Source of the DNA: Pseudomonas sp. LD120
GTDB lineage: Bacteria > Pseudomonadota > Gammaproteobacteria > Pseudomonadales > Pseudomonadaceae
DNA: 64,000 bases
Reading direction: 5' to 3'
NCBI RefSeq assembly: GCF_009861525.1
Contig: NZ_WVHL01000002.1
Coordinates: 62,001 to 126,000, forward strand
Numbering within the stretch: position 1 is the first letter of the stretch; each line of letters starts with the position of its first letter. The position numbers were made by a program, and so were the translations under genes. Shown in pieces: positions 34,532 to 43,177 of the stretch. The notes beneath the pieces were generated by a model. That model had not been told where the DNA came from, searched no databases, and was given only the letters and a program-made list of their open reading frames with translations.

Positions 34532-35935
34532 ATGACAACCACCACTGAACGTAAAGGCATCCACCTGACCCGCTCGCTGAAGAGCCGGCACATTTTCATG
34601 CTGTCGCTGGGCGGGGTGATCGGTACCGGGCTGTTCATGGGCTCCGGGGTCACCATCAACCAGGGCGGCCCCTGGGGGGCGATCCTCTCCTACCTGGTGG
34701 CCGGCTTCCTGATGTACCTGGTGATGGTCTGCCTCGGCGAGCTGTCGGTGCAGATGCCGGTGTCCGGCTCGTTCCAGGCCCACGCCACGAAATACATCGG
34801 CCCGGCTACCGGCTTCATGATCGGCTGGGTCTACTGGATGAGCTGGGCCACCACCGTGGGCCTGGAATTCACCGCTGCCGGCATGCTGATGCAGCGCTGG
34901 TTCCCCGAGGTGCCGATCTGGTACTGGTCGGCGCTGTTCGTGGCCCTGCTGTTCGGCATCAACGCCCTGGCCACCCGCGCCTTTGGCGAGGCCGAATACT
35001 GGTTCGCCGGGATCAAGGTGCTGGCAATCCTGAGCTTTATCGTGGTAGGTGCGCTGGTGATCTTCGGCGTCATCGACCTGCCCAGCGGCGCCCCGGCGCC
35101 GATGTTCGACAACCTCAAGGGTGATTCCCTGTTCCCCAACGGCTTGCCGGCGGTGTTCGCGGTGATGATGACCGTGGTCTACGCCTTCCAGGGCTGCGAG
35201 ATCATGGGCGTGGCCGCGGGCGAAACCGACCAGCCGGAAAAAAGCATTCCGCGTGCCGTGCGCAACGTGGTGTTCCGGGTGCTGATCTTCTACGTCCTGG
35301 CGGTGATGGTGCTGGCGGCGATCATTCCCTGGCAGCAAGCCGGGCTGGTGGAAAGCCCCTTCGTCCAGGTGTTCGACATGGTGGGCATTCCCTACGCCGC
35401 CGACCTGATGAACTTCGTGATCCTCACGGCGATCCTCTCGGTGGGCAACTCCGGTCTGTATGCCTCCACGCGGATCCTCTGGGCCATGTCCAAATCCGGC
35501 ATGGCGCCCAAGGCCCTGTCGCCCCTGAGCAAACAGGGCGTGCCGCTGCGGGCCCTGGCCATTACCTTGTGCTTTGCCCTGATCTCGCTGATGACCAGCT
35601 TCATCGCTGCCGACACCCTGTTCATGGTGCTGATGGCCGTGAGCGGCATGGCCGGCACCGTGACCTGGATCGTCATCGCCCTGGCCCAGTACCGCTTCCG
35701 CCGCCAGTTCCTGCGCGACGGCGGGCAACTGCACCAGCTCAAGTACCGCGCGCCGTGGTTCCCCCTGGTGCCGCTGCTGTGCATCGTGCTGTGCAGCTCG
35801 TTGTTCGTGTTCCTGGCCCTGGATGAAACCCAACGCCCGTCGCTGTACTGGGGCTCGGGCTTTATCGCTCTGTGTTATGGCGCCTATTACCTGATGCAGC
35901 GCAAGCGTCAGTTGCACCCTGTAGCGGCGGTGTAG
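34532..35935 (+). CDS. APC-superfamily amino acid permease (aru locus)
   Basis: 467 residues, 12 predicted transmembrane segments. The APC motif HIFMLSLGGVIGTGLFMGSG is in TM1 (about residues 15-34). It belongs to the proton-coupled AAT group (GABA/lysine/arginine/S-methylmethionine type). In the P. aeruginosa aru cluster a permease occupies this same position next to aruS, so uptake of arginine or a related basic compound is likely. In this genome it is separated from the downstream catabolic genes by an IS element and repeats. Confidence 0.88.
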   Translation: MTTTTERKGIHLTRSLKSRHIFMLSLGGVIGTGLFMGSGVTINQGGPWGAILSYLVAGFLMYLVMVCLGELSVQMPVSGSFQAHATKYIGPATGFMIGWVYWMSWATTVGLEFTAAGMLMQRWFPEVPIWYWSALFVALLFGINALATRAFGEAEYWFAGIKVLAILSFIVVGALVIFGVIDLPSGAPAPMFDNLKGDSLFPNGLPAVFAVMMTVVYAFQGCEIMGVAAGETDQPEKSIPRAVRNVVFRVLIFYVLAVMVLAAIIPWQQAGLVESPFVQVFDMVGIPYAADLMNFVILTAILSVGNSGLYASTRILWAMSKSGMAPKALSPLSKQGVPLRALAITLCFALISLMTSFIAADTLFMVLMAVSGMAGTVTWIVIALAQYRFRRQFLRDGGQLHQLKYRAPWFPLVPLLCIVLCSSLFVFLALDETQRPSLYWGSGFIALCYGAYYLMQRKRQLHPVAAV

Positions 35936-36010
35936 GAGCCGGATTACCGGCGAAGGGGCCCGTGAGGCGTGCAGCGTCTGGGTGGATGCCTTCGCTGGCC
36001 TTTGCGGCTA
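35934..36010. repeat. REP-like element after the permease
   Basis: TAGGAGCCGGATTACCGGCGAAGG and, inverted, GATGCCTTCGCTGGC ~50 nt on. This matches the REP motif family elsewhere in the window. Confidence 0.6.
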
Positions 36011-36070
36011 GAGGGGCGGGGTACATATCCGTTGCTGCGGTCACGGCTGCTTAGGGTTTCGCTCTTACAG

Positions 36071-37491
36071 CCATCCCTTTCAAGGTCTTAGGTAGAATCC
36101 CCTGAAATCTCAGTCAGGGATCCCCGAAGATGTGGACCGATGTTCTAGCTCGATTCGAGAAAAAAGCACCTGCCAGCGTCATGGCCAAGTTGGCGCTGGA
36201 GCAGGCTATTGCTCCTGAGTGGGTCGATCAGGTCTTCGAAGAACATCGGCAACGGCAGTACTCTCGTGAACTACTGTTCTCGACCATCATCAAGCTGATG
36301 TCCCTTGTTTCATTGGGTTTGAAGCCATCCCTGCACGCCGCCGCTCGGCAACTGGAAGATCTTCCTGTCAGCTTGGCAGCCCTCTACGACAAGATCAGTC
36401 GTACCGAACCTGCTCTGTTGCGCGCGCTGGTCACAGGCTGTGCGCAACGCCTGACCCCAACCATCAAAGAGCTGGGTTGCACCACGATGCTGCCGGGCTG
36501 GCAGGTTCGGGTGGTGGACGGCAACCACTTGGCATCCACTGAGAAACGTCTGGGCGCTCTACGCCACGAGCGAGGTGCCGCTCGTCCTGGCTTTTCGGTG
36601 GTTGTCTACGACCCCGATCTCGATCAGGTCATCGACCTTCAGGCGTGTGAGGATGCCTACGCAAGCGAGCGTATTTGTGTGCTGCCTCTATTGGCTGATG
36701 CCGAGCCGGGCCAGGTGTGGCTGGCTGATCGACTCTACTGCACGCTTCCGGTCATGGAAGCTTGTGAGCAGGTCCAGACATCCTTTGTCATTCGTCAGCA
36801 AGCCAAGCACCCACGCCTGATTCAAGAGGGTGAGTGGCAAGAGCCCGTACCTGTGGAAACAGGCACTGTGCGCGAGCAGATCATCCACGTCAGAGGCGGT
36901 TACCAATGGCGGCGCGTGGAACTGACGCTTCATTCGCCAACGGACTCGGGTGACAGCAGCTTGATGTTCTGGAGCAATCTACCTGAGAGCGTCAGTGCAC
37001 AGCAGATCGCGGAACTCTATCGCCGCCGCTGGAGTATTGAGGGCATGTTCCAGCGACTGGAAGCGATCCTGGAAAGTGAAATCGAAACCCTTGGCAGCCC
37101 AAAAGCTGCCTTGCTCGGGTTCGCTACTGCGGTATTGGCATACAACGTCCTGGCCGTACTCAAACGAAGTGTCGAACAAGCCCATCGGGACACCCAGCCT
37201 GAAGGCTGGGAAGCCTCGACCTATCACTTGGCGGTCCAGGTCAGGAGTGGTTATGAGGGAATGCAGATTGCGCTGCCCTCGGAGTACCTTCCCGTTATCC
37301 CTGCGGAAAAACTGGCTCAGCGCTTGTTGGAATTAGCCAGAAACATCCAGCCAAAACAAGTTGCGAAAAGCCCCCGAGGCCCCAAGGTGCCCAAGCCCAA
37401 AACATGGGTGCAGGGGACGGCCGTGAATGCCCATGTTTCAACCGATCGAGTCATCAAGGCAGCCAAAACGAAAAGACCTTGAAAGGGATGG
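36071..37491 (+). mobile_element. Intact IS4-family insertion sequence (1421 bp)
   Basis: Perfect 19-bp terminal inverted repeats: CCATCCCTTTCAAGGTCTT (36071-36089) and its complement (37473-37491). Both ends are flanked by the 9-bp direct repeat CTCTTACAG (36062-36070 and 37492-37500). One intact transposase gene fills the element. The perfect ends and target duplication suggest recent insertion. Confidence 0.93.
36130..37482 (+). CDS. IS4-family transposase (DDE)
   Basis: 450 residues, complete. DDE residues are visible: Asp in VVDGNHLAST (about 134-143), Asp in LADRLYC (about 199-205) and Glu in the IS4 Y-R-E box YRRRWSIEGMFQRLE (about 297-311). It ends in a basic Lys/Pro-rich tail. The codon use is less GC-biased than that of the neighbouring aru genes, fitting a mobile origin. 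Confidence 0.95.
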   Translation: MWTDVLARFEKKAPASVMAKLALEQAIAPEWVDQVFEEHRQRQYSRELLFSTIIKLMSLVSLGLKPSLHAAARQLEDLPVSLAALYDKISRTEPALLRALVTGCAQRLTPTIKELGCTTMLPGWQVRVVDGNHLASTEKRLGALRHERGAARPGFSVVVYDPDLDQVIDLQACEDAYASERICVLPLLADAEPGQVWLADRLYCTLPVMEACEQVQTSFVIRQQAKHPRLIQEGEWQEPVPVETGTVREQIIHVRGGYQWRRVELTLHSPTDSGDSSLMFWSNLPESVSAQQIAELYRRRWSIEGMFQRLEAILESEIETLGSPKAALLGFATAVLAYNVLAVLKRSVEQAHRDTQPEGWEASTYHLAVQVRSGYEGMQIALPSEYLPVIPAEKLAQRLLELARNIQPKQVAKSPRGPKVPKPKTWVQGTAVNAHVSTDRVIKAAKTKRP

Positions 37492-37620
37492 CTCTTACAG
37501 CGGTGGGCGGGGTACATATCCGTTGCTGCGGTCACGGCTGCTTAGGGTTTCGCTCTTACAGCGATGGGCGGTGTACATATCCGTTGCTGCGGTCACGGCC
37601 ACTTAGGGTTTCGCCCTTAC

Positions 37621-38300
37621 GGCGAGTCACTTTTACCAAACGCCGTAAAAGTAACCAAAAGGGCTTGCCCCTCCATGGGCCCCTCGCTGAGGCTCGGGGT
37701 TCCCTCCCTCCGGCATTGCTCCGGGGGGCCGCCTCCAACCGGCCATCCATGGCCGGGTGGCGGCTAGCTCGGCATCCATGCCGAGCTGCCCCCTACGCAA
37801 CGCCTACGCTCGGCCGGCTGGGAAGGGGCCTGAAGATCAAGATCAAGATCAAAAGCCAAAGCCAAGGTGCGCAGGCCGGCTCTTTGTAGCCGCTGCCGAA
37901 GGCTGCGAAACCAGGCGATGCGATATGTCAGGAAAATTGGGGAGGCAGGTTTAGCGTCTCCTGCGACGGAGTGCCGCCCAGAGCGGTCGCGGCCTTCGGC
38001 AGCGGCTACATGTAACGCGAACGGCAATGAAACAGGTCGGCCGGCAGGCCGCCGTCAGATTTTGATCTTGCTCTGGCTTTTGATCTTGATCTGTTAGCCC
38101 CGTTAACCACGATGGCCGAACGCAGGCATTGAGCCGTGGGTAACCCGGCAAGGATGCCGGGTTAGCCGCCACCCGGCCATGGATGGCCGGTGGCGGCGGC
38201 CCACGGATCAATGCCGGAGTTCGGGCATGCCTCGCTATGCGAGGCACCGAGTGGAGGGGCAGAGCGTTTTGCTTACTTTTGCGCTCTTCAAAAGTGAGCC
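37621..38300. repeat. Core of a large imperfect inverted repeat
   Basis: Left arm 37621-37860 and right arm about 38045-38300 are inverted imperfect copies. Both carry GGCCATCCATGGCCGGGTGGCGGCTA-type blocks, GCCCCTCCA, the AAAAGTAA motif next to the 60/61-bp arrays and, innermost, runs of GATCAAGATCAAAAGCC. No credible gene is present; open frames here are repeat translations. Confidence 0.75.
37885..38014. repeat. REPIN at the centre of the inverted repeat
   Basis: GTAGCCGCTGCCGAAGGCTGCG and, inverted, CGCGGCCTTCGGCAGCGGCTAC are near-perfect complements about 90 nt apart. Confidence 0.8.
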
Positions 38301-38468
38301 GCTGTAAGAGCGGAGCCGCCAGCGGCCGCACCCGCAGGAACGGATATGTACCCAACCCCCGCTGTAAGAGCGGAACCGCCAGCGGCCGCACCCGCAGGAA
38401 CGGATATGTACCCAACCCCCGCTGTAAAAGCGGAACCATAAGCCGCCGCACCCGCAGCAACGGATATG
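38299..38468. repeat. 60-bp tandem repeat, three units, inverted relative to the 36014-37616 array
   Basis: Units begin GCTGTAAGAGCGGA at 38301, 38361 and 38421 and end in ACGGATATG. Each is the complement of the 61-bp unit to the left of and around the IS. Confidence 0.85.
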
Positions 38469-38769
38469 CCCACCAATCAGACCGCACCCTCATGTTTTAC
38501 GACCGCCGCGCGCCCGAGCGGGAGCAAGCACCCTGGCCACAAAAAAAACTCCCCCACCCGCACTTTTGTCGAGGCTTGTTCGAAGTTGTAACAACCCCCA
38601 CGCAACAACCCCCAATGCCCAGACTTTTACCTAATAAAAACAAAGAGATACCTCAAAAAATCGACCCAAAAGCCCCGTAAGCCCCCCCAATTGCCGCCTT
38701 GTTGAACACTCGTTTAGTATCACCCTCAAGCCACCCCCTCACGCCAACCACAATAATTCGAGGACGCCC
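38469..38769. other. AT-richer intergenic stretch before the enoyl-CoA hydratase
   Basis: 301 bp with unusually A/C-rich sequence (runs of A and C, 38535-38690). No gene; probably holds a local promoter for the genes cut off from the permease. A start-proximal GAGG lies 9 nt before ATG 38770. Confidence 0.4.
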
Positions 38770-39561
38770 ATGACCCCTTCATCGTCGCTGCTCAGCCGGA
38801 TCGAAGCCGGCGTAGCCTGGATCACCCTCAACCGCCCGGCGCAACGCAACGCCCTGGACATCCCGACCCTCAAAGCGCTGCACAGCCTGCTGGACACCTG
38901 CAACAGCGACCCTAGTGTTCGAGCCGTGGTACTCACCGGCAGCGGCCGCAGTTTCTGCGCCGGTGCCGACCTGGCGGAGTGGGCCGAAGCCGAAGCCCGG
39001 GGCGCTCTGGAAAGCTACGGCTGGACCGAAACCGCCCACGCGCTGATGACCCGTCTGCACAGCCTGGACAAACCCACCATCGCCGCCATCAACGGCACTG
39101 CCGTGGGCGCGGGCATGGACCTGAGCCTGTGTTGCGACCTGCGGGTGGCGGCGCAGTCGGCGCGCTTCAAGGCCGGCTACACCAGCATGGCCTACTCGCC
39201 GGATGCCGGCGCCAGCTGGCACCTGCCGCGCTTGATCGGCAGCGAACAGGCCAAGCGCCTGCTGTTTTTCGACGAATTGTGGGGCGTCGACCGGGCCCTG
39301 GCCGCCGGGTTGGTGGGTGAGGTGTGCGCCGACGAGCAACTGATCGGCAACGTCAGCGAGCTGGCGGCGCGTTTGGCGGCGGGCCCGACTTTCGCCTTTG
39401 CCCAGACCAAGAAGCTGTTGCGCGAAGGCGCCGACCGCAGCTTGCCCCAGCAGTTGGCGGCCGAGCTGGCCGCCGGCCTGTTGTGCGGGCGCAGCGCCGA
39501 CGGCGCCGAAGCCCTGCGCGCCGCCATGGAAAAACGCGCGCCACATTTCACAGGACTGTAG
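38770..39561 (+). CDS. Enoyl-CoA hydratase/isomerase family protein (aru locus)
   Basis: 263 residues, crotonase fold. The oxyanion-hole segments are GSGRSFCAGADLAEW (about 57-71) and INGTAVGAGMDLSLCCDLRVA (about 104-124, second Gly-rich loop). The position matches the enoyl-CoA hydratase gene of the P. aeruginosa aru cluster. It would hydrate an enoyl-CoA formed from the guanidino-acid product of AruI. It is the first gene after the repeat/IS block and is followed by a short tandem repeat. Confidence 0.88.
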   Translation: MTPSSSLLSRIEAGVAWITLNRPAQRNALDIPTLKALHSLLDTCNSDPSVRAVVLTGSGRSFCAGADLAEWAEAEARGALESYGWTETAHALMTRLHSLDKPTIAAINGTAVGAGMDLSLCCDLRVAAQSARFKAGYTSMAYSPDAGASWHLPRLIGSEQAKRLLFFDELWGVDRALAAGLVGEVCADEQLIGNVSELAARLAAGPTFAFAQTKKLLREGADRSLPQQLAAELAAGLLCGRSADGAEALRAAMEKRAPHFTGL

Positions 39562-39752
39562 GAGCGGCCGTGCGGTGTGCCGTTTGCCGGCGAAAGGGAG
39601 CGTGACCCCTGCGCCCATTTCGAAGACGGCCTTGCCGTTGCAGGAGCGACCGGTGGTGTGCCGTTTGCTGGCGAAGGGGGGTAGCCCCCTGCGCCCATTT
39701 CGAAGATGCCCTGGCGTTGCGGGAGTGGCCGGTGGCGCACTGTTTGCCGGCC
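39560..39752. repeat. ~80-bp tandem repeat, 2.4 units, inside the aru operon
   Basis: Units begin AGGAGCGGCCGTGCGGTGTG (39560), AGGAGCGACCGGTGGTGTG (39641) and GGGAGTGGCCGGTGGCGCAC (39719), each followed by GTTTGCYGGCGAA. The first two continue into CCCCTGCGCCCATTTCGAAGA. It fills the gap between the hydratase and acyl-CoA dehydrogenase genes. Confidence 0.8.
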
Positions 39753-39885
39753 AAGTCGTCTTCAACAGCCGCGCCTCATTCAAGGGCCTTTGCGCCAGCC
39801 CGCAGGCTCCTGCGGTGAGGTGTTTGCCGTCGGCCGTTCTTCCCGATCAGTTTTTTTGCATCGTCACTCACTCACAGGTAGCGCC

Positions 39886-41046
39886 ATGAATTTTCAACTC
39901 AGCCAAGAACAAGAAATGCTGGTGGACGCGGTTCGCAGTTTTGTCAGCAAGGAGTTGCTGCCCCACGAAGAGGCGGTGGACCGCGCCGATGAGGTCAGCG
40001 CCGACCTTGCCGGGGAGATCCGCAGCAAGGCCATCGCCGCCGGTTTCTATGCTTTCAACATGCCCGAGGAGGTGGGCGGCGGCGGTCTGGACTACCTGTC
40101 CCAGGCGCTGATCGAGCGTGAGCTGGCCAAGTGTTCCTGGGCCTTGCATGTGTTCGTGGCCCGGCCGTCGAAAATCCTCATGGCCTGCACCGGCTCGCAG
40201 ATCGGCGACTACCTGCTGCCCTGCGTGCAAGGACGCAAGGTCGACTGTTTCGCCCTGACCGAGCCCGGCGCCGGTTCCGACGCCAATGCGATCAAGACCC
40301 GCGCCGTGCGCGACGGCGGCGACTTCGTGCTCAACGGCAGCAAGCATTTCATCAGCCACGCCGGGCATGCGGATTTCGCCATTGTCTTTGCGGTCACCGG
40401 CACCTATGAGCACAACGGCCGCCAGCGCAACGCGGTGACTGCGTTCCTGGTGGACCGCGACACCCCGGGCCTGACCATCCGCCGTGGCCCCAAGTGCGTG
40501 AGCAACCGCGGCTACCACACCTTCGAGATGTTCTTCGACGACTGCCGGGTGCCGGCCAACAAGGTGCTGGGCGAGGTGGGCAAGGGCTGGGAAGTGGCCA
40601 ACGCTTGGCTCACCGCCGGGCGGGTGATGGTCGCGGCCAACTGTGTGGGGCAGGCCCAGCGCGCCCTGGATGCCTCTTTGCAATGGGCGGCGGATCGCCA
40701 GCAGTTCGGCCAGGCCATCGGCAGTTACCAGGGGGTGTCGTTCAAGCTGGCGGACATGGCCACGCAGATCCGCGCCGCCGAGCTGTTGACCCTGCACACC
40801 GCCTGGAAGATGGACCAGGGCAGCATGACCGACGGCGAGGCCGGCATGGCCAAGCTGTTCGCCAGCGAGGTGCTGGGCCGGGTGGCCGACGAGGCGGTGC
40901 AGATCTACGGCGGCATGGGCCTGATGGACGAAGGCCCGGTGGAGCGCATCTGGCGCAATGCGCGGATCGAGCGGATCTGGGAAGGCACGTCGGAGATCCA
41001 GCGCCACATCATTTCCCGTGAACTGCTGCGGCCGCTGATGCGCTGA
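39886..41046 (+). CDS. Acyl-CoA dehydrogenase (aru locus)
   Basis: 386 residues from ATG 39886; the frame is open upstream through the repeat but without similarity. Three-domain flavoprotein: helical N-domain, beta domain with CFALTEPGAGSDANAIKT (about 117-134), C-domain with YGGMGLMDEGPVERIWRNAR (about 341-360) and IWEGTSEIQ. The catalytic Glu position (YGG...) is that of short/branched-chain acyl-CoA dehydrogenases. It would oxidise the CoA thioester from the arginine pathway to the enoyl-CoA. Confidence 0.92.
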   Translation: MNFQLSQEQEMLVDAVRSFVSKELLPHEEAVDRADEVSADLAGEIRSKAIAAGFYAFNMPEEVGGGGLDYLSQALIERELAKCSWALHVFVARPSKILMACTGSQIGDYLLPCVQGRKVDCFALTEPGAGSDANAIKTRAVRDGGDFVLNGSKHFISHAGHADFAIVFAVTGTYEHNGRQRNAVTAFLVDRDTPGLTIRRGPKCVSNRGYHTFEMFFDDCRVPANKVLGEVGKGWEVANAWLTAGRVMVAANCVGQAQRALDASLQWAADRQQFGQAIGSYQGVSFKLADMATQIRAAELLTLHTAWKMDQGSMTDGEAGMAKLFASEVLGRVADEAVQIYGGMGLMDEGPVERIWRNARIERIWEGTSEIQRHIISRELLRPLMR

Positions 41047-41067
41047 GCGCCCTGGAGAATTGCCGTC

Positions 41068-43167
41068 ATGTCCCAGACCTTGCGTGACAATCTCAAACGC
41101 CTGCTGGCGCCCCGGCATCTGGCTTTCGTCGGTGGGCGCAGCATGGCCCGGGCCCTCAAGCGCTGCGCCGAAGGCGGGTTTGCCGGGCCGATGTGGCTGG
41201 TCAACCCGCAGCATGCCGAGCTCGATGGCGTGCCGTGCGTGGCCAGCATCGAACAACTGCCTTGCGCCCCGGATGCGGTATTCGTCGCCACCCACCGCGA
41301 GCTGACCCTGACCTGCGTCGGGGAACTGGCGGCCAAGGGCGCGGGCGGGGCGATCTGCTACGCCTCGGGCTTTGCCGAAACCGGTGCCCAGGGCCAGGCC
41401 TTGCAACAGCAACTGCTTGCGGCCGCCGGCGACATGGCGCTGCTGGGCCCCAACTGCTATGGCTTGCTGGACTACCTGCACAGCGCCGCGCTGTGGCCGG
41501 TGGCCCATGGCGGTCAACCCGTGGAACGCGGTGTGGCGGTGCTGACCCAGAGCGGCAACTTTGCTTACAACCTGTCCATGAGCGATCGCTCGCTGTCGGT
41601 GGCCTACATGGTCTCGGTGGGCAATCAGGCACAGTTGGGCATTGCCGAATTGATGGACGTGCTGCTGGATGAGCCTCGGGTCACGGCTATTGGCCTGCAC
41701 CTGGAGGGCCTGAAGAACGTGCCGGGCTTTGCCCGGGCGGCGCACAAGGCCCTGGAGAAGGGCATTCCGATCATTGCCCTGAAGACCGGGGTGTCGCAGG
41801 TCGGCGCCGAGCTGGCCTTGAGTCACACCAGTTCGCTGTCGGGTTCCGATGCCTTGTACGACGCGTTGTTCCAGCGCCTGGGGGTGATCCGGGTCAGCGG
41901 CCCGGTGAGTTTTGTCGAGACCTTGAAGGCCGCGTCCTGCGGGCAGTTGCCGGCCGGCCCGCAGCTGATGGCCCTGGCCTGTTCCGGGGGCGACGCCGGG
42001 CTGATCGCCGACTACGCCGAGCGCAACGGCCTGCACCTGCCCAAGCTGGATATCGGGCAATGCGCCGAGCTGGCCGGGGTGCTGCCGGGCTACGCCAATC
42101 TGGTCAACCCACTGGATTTCACCACGGCGATCTGGGGTGATGCCCAGGCCTTGCAAGCCATGCTCGACACGGCCCTGCGTACCCAGGCCGACAGCGCCAT
42201 GCTGGTGCTGGATTACCCGGCGGAGTTCACTGGCGAGCGCAAGGAATGCGACCTGCTGCTGGAGCTGTTCTGCGCGGCGCTGCAACGCCACGGCCAGCGT
42301 GGTTTCGTGACCTCGGCGTTCCCTGAATTGCTGCCCGCCAGCGCCCGCGAGCGTCTGCATGCCCATGGCATTCCCGCCTTGCAAGGGGTGGAGGATGGCC
42401 TTGCCGCTTGGGGCCGGATCGTCGCCTATCAACAGCGCCGTCCTGCACTGCTGGCCCTGGGTGAATCGGCCCTGGTGCCGTTGTGCCCACGGGCCCTGCA
42501 CGGTGCCAGCGTGCTGCTGGACGAGTGGCAGTCCAAGCAGGCCTTGCGCGGCTTCGGCCTGAGCATTCCGGACGGGGTGCTGAGCAGCCCCGAGCAGGCC
42601 CTGAGCGCGGCCGCTGCGGTCGGTTATCCGCTGGTGCTCAAGGCGGTCAGCGCGCAGTTGCCGCACAAGACCGAGGCCGGGGCGGTGGCCCTGAATCTCA
42701 AGGACCCTGAAGCGCTCAGCGCGGCCCTGCGCTTGATGCGCACGCGGATCGCCGAGCATGCGCCCGGCGTGGCTTTTGAGCGGGTGCTGCTGGAACCCAT
42801 GGCCGCGCCGCCCCTGGCGGAGCTGATTGTCGGCATCAAGCGTGAGAACGACTTCGCTCTGGCCCTGGTGATTGGTGCTGGCGGGGTGCTGGTGGAATTG
42901 CTCAAGGACAGTCGCAGCCTGCTGCTGCCGACCACCGAAGGGGCGATCCGCCAGGCCCTGCTCAGCCTGCGCAGCGCCGCCTTGTTGCAAGGTTTTCGCG
43001 GGCGCCCGACGGCTGATCTTGAAGCCTTGGTGGCGGCCATCGGCGCGGTGGCGGACTACGCCTGCGAGCACGCCGGGCAACTGCTGGAACTGGATGTGAA
43101 CCCATTGTTGGTCGGTGCCCAAGGCACCGTCGCGGTCGATGCGTTGATTCGCCTTGGCCAGGCTTGA
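41068..43167 (+). CDS. ADP-forming acyl-CoA synthetase (acetate-CoA ligase type, aru locus)
   Basis: 699 residues. Domains in order: CoA-binding Rossmann (~10-130), succinyl-CoA-ligase-like (~150-300; LTQSGNFAYN), ligase-CoA flavodoxin-like (~300-460) and ATP-grasp (~480-695). The phosphohistidine region SHTSSLSGSDA lies near 253. These enzymes make acyl-CoA with ATP giving ADP. In this cluster it probably activates 4-guanidinobutyrate or a related acid for the dehydrogenase and hydratase. It lies 21 bp after the dehydrogenase stop. Confidence 0.88.
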   Translation: MSQTLRDNLKRLLAPRHLAFVGGRSMARALKRCAEGGFAGPMWLVNPQHAELDGVPCVASIEQLPCAPDAVFVATHRELTLTCVGELAAKGAGGAICYASGFAETGAQGQALQQQLLAAAGDMALLGPNCYGLLDYLHSAALWPVAHGGQPVERGVAVLTQSGNFAYNLSMSDRSLSVAYMVSVGNQAQLGIAELMDVLLDEPRVTAIGLHLEGLKNVPGFARAAHKALEKGIPIIALKTGVSQVGAELALSHTSSLSGSDALYDALFQRLGVIRVSGPVSFVETLKAASCGQLPAGPQLMALACSGGDAGLIADYAERNGLHLPKLDIGQCAELAGVLPGYANLVNPLDFTTAIWGDAQALQAMLDTALRTQADSAMLVLDYPAEFTGERKECDLLLELFCAALQRHGQRGFVTSAFPELLPASARERLHAHGIPALQGVEDGLAAWGRIVAYQQRRPALLALGESALVPLCPRALHGASVLLDEWQSKQALRGFGLSIPDGVLSSPEQALSAAAAVGYPLVLKAVSAQLPHKTEAGAVALNLKDPEALSAALRLMRTRIAEHAPGVAFERVLLEPMAAPPLAELIVGIKRENDFALALVIGAGGVLVELLKDSRSLLLPTTEGAIRQALLSLRSAALLQGFRGRPTADLEALVAAIGAVADYACEHAGQLLELDVNPLLVGAQGTVAVDALIRLGQA

Positions 43168-43177
43168 GGAGAGAGAC

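Larger units (their letters stand above)
36014..37616. repeat. 61-bp tandem repeat, three units, interrupted by an IS element
   Basis: Units start at GGGCGG (36014, 37505, 37566) and contain TACATATCCGTTGCTGCGG and TTTCGCTCTTACAG. Removing the IS and one target copy restores an exact 61-bp spacing between units 1 and 2. Confidence 0.85.

Noticed and set aside
38301-38468. Evenly spaced 60-bp repeats as a possible CRISPR array
   Set aside because: The units are contiguous near-identical copies without variable spacers, and no cas genes are nearby.
37951-38680. Open frames of 165-180 codons in the repeat block with internally repeated peptides
   Set aside because: The repeated peptides are translations of the 60-bp tandem units; there is no start signal and the frame differs between copies.
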